From CAZBJJ01 sp964492245 (GTDB lineage: Bacteria; Spirochaetota; Spirochaetia; Treponematales; Breznakiellaceae): DNA of 33,105 nucleotides. Every line of letters starts with the position of its first letter. Position 1 is the first letter of the stretch. The stretch is from NCBI GenBank assembly GCA_964492245.1, contig CAZBJJ010000021.1:1-33105 (forward strand). Direction: 5' to 3'. Of the stretch, positions 31,911-33,105 are shown in pieces. A model generated the notes under the pieces. That model had not been told where the DNA came from, ran no database searches, and saw nothing but the letters and a program-made list of their open reading frames with translations. Made by a program: the position numbers and the translations under genes.

Positions 31911-32411
31911 ATGAGAAGCGCAGAGACAATTAAAACTGAATTGGCACAGGCCAAAGAAATGCTTCGCACCGCCGAAGGCAGGACCACCGAAGTGTATAGC
32001 AGAATTGTGGGATACTATAGATCGGTACGCAACTGGAACAAGGGTAAAAAAGAGGAGTACGGTGAAAGAAAGCTGTACGATGTGGCCTCTAGCGAAGTAA
32101 AAACCGATAAAAAAATAGTGGCCGCAAAGGAGGGCAGCGTCCTTCTTTTTGTGCGCAAGACCTGCCCCGCCTGCCCCAGCGCAAAAGAGGAAGTGGCAAA
32201 GCTTTCGCTTGCCAGCAGTATTTTAGATACCGACTTAGACGAGGGCCTTGAGCAGGCGCGAAGCTACCAGGTCCTATCCACGCCCACAGCAATTTTCTTG
32301 GATGCCAGCGGTAACGAAATATATCGGGCCCGCGATGCCAAGGCAATCCGCGAGTTTGCGGATACGTTTAACAGCAGCAAGGTCGACGGGCAAAAGGAAA
32401 AGGCTGTTTAA
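31911..32411 (+). CDS. Glycyl-radical subunit of NrdD fused to a thioredoxin-like domain
   Basis: A 166-residue protein with three parts. Residues 3-22 form a predicted amphipathic helix with heptad spacing (I7, L11, A14, L18, A21). Residues 25-58 are the NrdD C-terminal loop: TTEVYSRIVGYYRSVRNW then NKGKKEEY, with G34 as the expected radical site. Residues 68-155 look like a thioredoxin fold: SVLLFVRKTCPACPSAK with the redox pair C85/C88, and STPTAIFLD with the cis-proline P125. ATG 31911 has an excellent ribosome site (AAGGAG, eight bases upstream), better than most in the window. It lies between nrdD and nrdG (2 bp gap). It probably completes NrdD in trans, and the CPAC domain could supply electrons to the active site. 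Function is inferred. Confidence 0.85.
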   Translation: MRSAETIKTELAQAKEMLRTAEGRTTEVYSRIVGYYRSVRNWNKGKKEEYGERKLYDVASSEVKTDKKIVAAKEGSVLLFVRKTCPACPSAKEEVAKLSLASSILDTDLDEGLEQARSYQVLSTPTAIFLDASGNEIYRARDAKAIREFADTFNSSKVDGQKEKAV

Positions 32412-32413
32412 GC

Positions 32414-33105
32414 ATGCGCGCAACGCTCCAAAAAACCAGTTTAATCGACTACCCGGACAGGGTGGCGGCCGTACTTTTCTTTCCCCACTGCAATATGCGC
32501 TGCCCTTGGTGCCATAACCGGCAACTGGTACTTCCGCGGGAAATTGAACAGGAGACCGGTTTTTTGGAGCTCGACGAAATTTTTGTCTTTCTGGAAAAAC
32601 GAAAAACGGTACTTTCGGGCCTGGTAATCACCGGTGGCGAGGCCCTGTACCGCCACGAACTGGGCCCCCTCGTATTAAAAGCCCAAGAGATGGGCTATAA
32701 GGTAAAGCTGGACACCAATGGCATGTGCCCAGAGAGCCTGGAAAAACTCCTACTTGCCGCCCCACCGGACTTTATAGCCTTCGACTTAAAAATAGCGCCC
32801 GAGCGCTATAAAGAACTGGGTGGCAATGGCGCTGCCCTTATAAAATCTGCAGACATTCTCAGGGCTAGCGGTATTGACCACGAGTACCGCAGCCTTAGCC
32901 TGCCCACCGACTATTTCGGCAAGGCCGACATCCAGGCACTTGCCCCCTTGGCCGACCAGAGCCCCTGGTATTTTGGCCCCTTTAAGACAGGTAATTGTCT
33001 GGACGAGGCCTGGGATGAAAAAAAAGAGTCTGTAAAAGAAGAGGCCCAAATTCTGGTAAATTACGCAATTGAATTGGGAAAAAATGCCCGGTTAAGGGGT
33101 TTTTA
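32414..33105 (+). CDS. nrdG: Anaerobic ribonucleotide reductase activating protein (radical SAM; 3' end at window edge)
   Basis: A radical SAM activase that uses a 4Fe-4S cluster and S-adenosylmethionine to make the glycyl radical. The cluster motif CNMRCPWC gives C26, C30 and C33, followed by VITGGEAL (SAM-binding GGE) and KVKLDTNG. Read length is 230 residues, and the window ends in TA after LRG-F, so the natural stop may be the very next base. ATG 32414 is 2 bp after the preceding stop with AAGGAAAAGG upstream, so translation is coupled. Its substrate here would be the small protein carrying G34 rather than NrdD itself. Confidence 0.93.
   Translation, partial: MRATLQKTSLIDYPDRVAAVLFFPHCNMRCPWCHNRQLVLPREIEQETGFLELDEIFVFLEKRKTVLSGLVITGGEALYRHELGPLVLKAQEMGYKVKLDTNGMCPESLEKLLLAAPPDFIAFDLKIAPERYKELGGNGAALIKSADILRASGIDHEYRSLSLPTDYFGKADIQALAPLADQSPWYFGPFKTGNCLDEAWDEKKESVKEEAQILVNYAIELGKNARLRGF

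Noticed and set aside
31851..31911. Interpretation of the nrdD break as a simple frameshift or dead gene
   Set aside because: Both parts are in the same frame, separated by two TAA codons and a strong ribosome site, and both ends carry extra helical sequence; NrdG follows intact. A decayed gene would not look like this, although a sequencing check of the stops is still fair.
1..33105. CRISPR arrays, insertion sequences, prophage genes or integrase attachment sites
   Set aside because: No regular spaced repeats, transposase, integrase or phage structural genes were seen; the tRNA genes are intact and their 3' ends are not duplicated nearby apart from the whole tRNA-Gly copy.

Overview
The window is a stretch of chromosome from an anaerobic (or facultatively anaerobic), flagellated spirochaete. 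Three things point there: tandem FlaB-type flagellins with their own chaperone and cap genes, an FlgN-FlgK-FlgL-FliW-CsrA operon, and an oxygen-sensitive class III ribonucleotide reductase. Genus cannot be fixed from the sequence alone. Both ends are cut inside genes: a sensor kinase on the left and nrdG on the right, the latter missing at most its last bases.

Layout. 1-9067: 3' part of an AT-rich LytS/YesM-type histidine kinase, then a leftward run of purU, glgA and a long-chain acyl-CoA synthetase, with dnaE divergent from purU. 9078-19503: a REC-REC-GGDEF diguanylate cyclase divergent from a rightward block flaB1-flaB2-flaG-fliD-unknown-PilZ-unknown-tsaE-tsaB-HD-GYP. 19519-23867: the leftward operon flgN-flgK-flgL-fliW-csrA. 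24007-24651: six tRNA genes (His, Arg, Lys, Gly, Leu, Gly) with a strong terminator. 24716-27947: tig-clpP-clpX. 27953-29083: a leftward glycosyltransferase. 29190-33105: a promoter with an NrdR operator followed by nrdR-nrdD-(glycyl-radical/thioredoxin-like protein)-nrdG.

Two things stand out. First, the class III ribonucleotide reductase appears to be split. NrdD stops just after its zinc ribbon, and the glycyl-radical loop (RIVGYYR) is carried by a separate 166-residue protein that also has a thioredoxin-like CPAC domain. That gene has its own strong ribosome binding site, sits between nrdD and nrdG, and both new termini look like coiled coils. Second, the leaders of flaB1, flaB2 and flaG each hold a hairpin presenting an ANGGAT loop upstream of a GGA-containing Shine-Dalgarno, the arrangement by which CsrA represses flagellin translation elsewhere; csrA and its antagonist fliW lie 7-9 kb away in the same flagellar cluster. 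The same region encodes a c-di-GMP synthase, a likely c-di-GMP phosphodiesterase and a PilZ receptor.

Several genes begin downstream of the longest possible start, and tsaE has no ATG, GTG, TTG or CTG start at all (ATT is the best candidate). All calls rest on reading motifs and gene order; no database search was possible.
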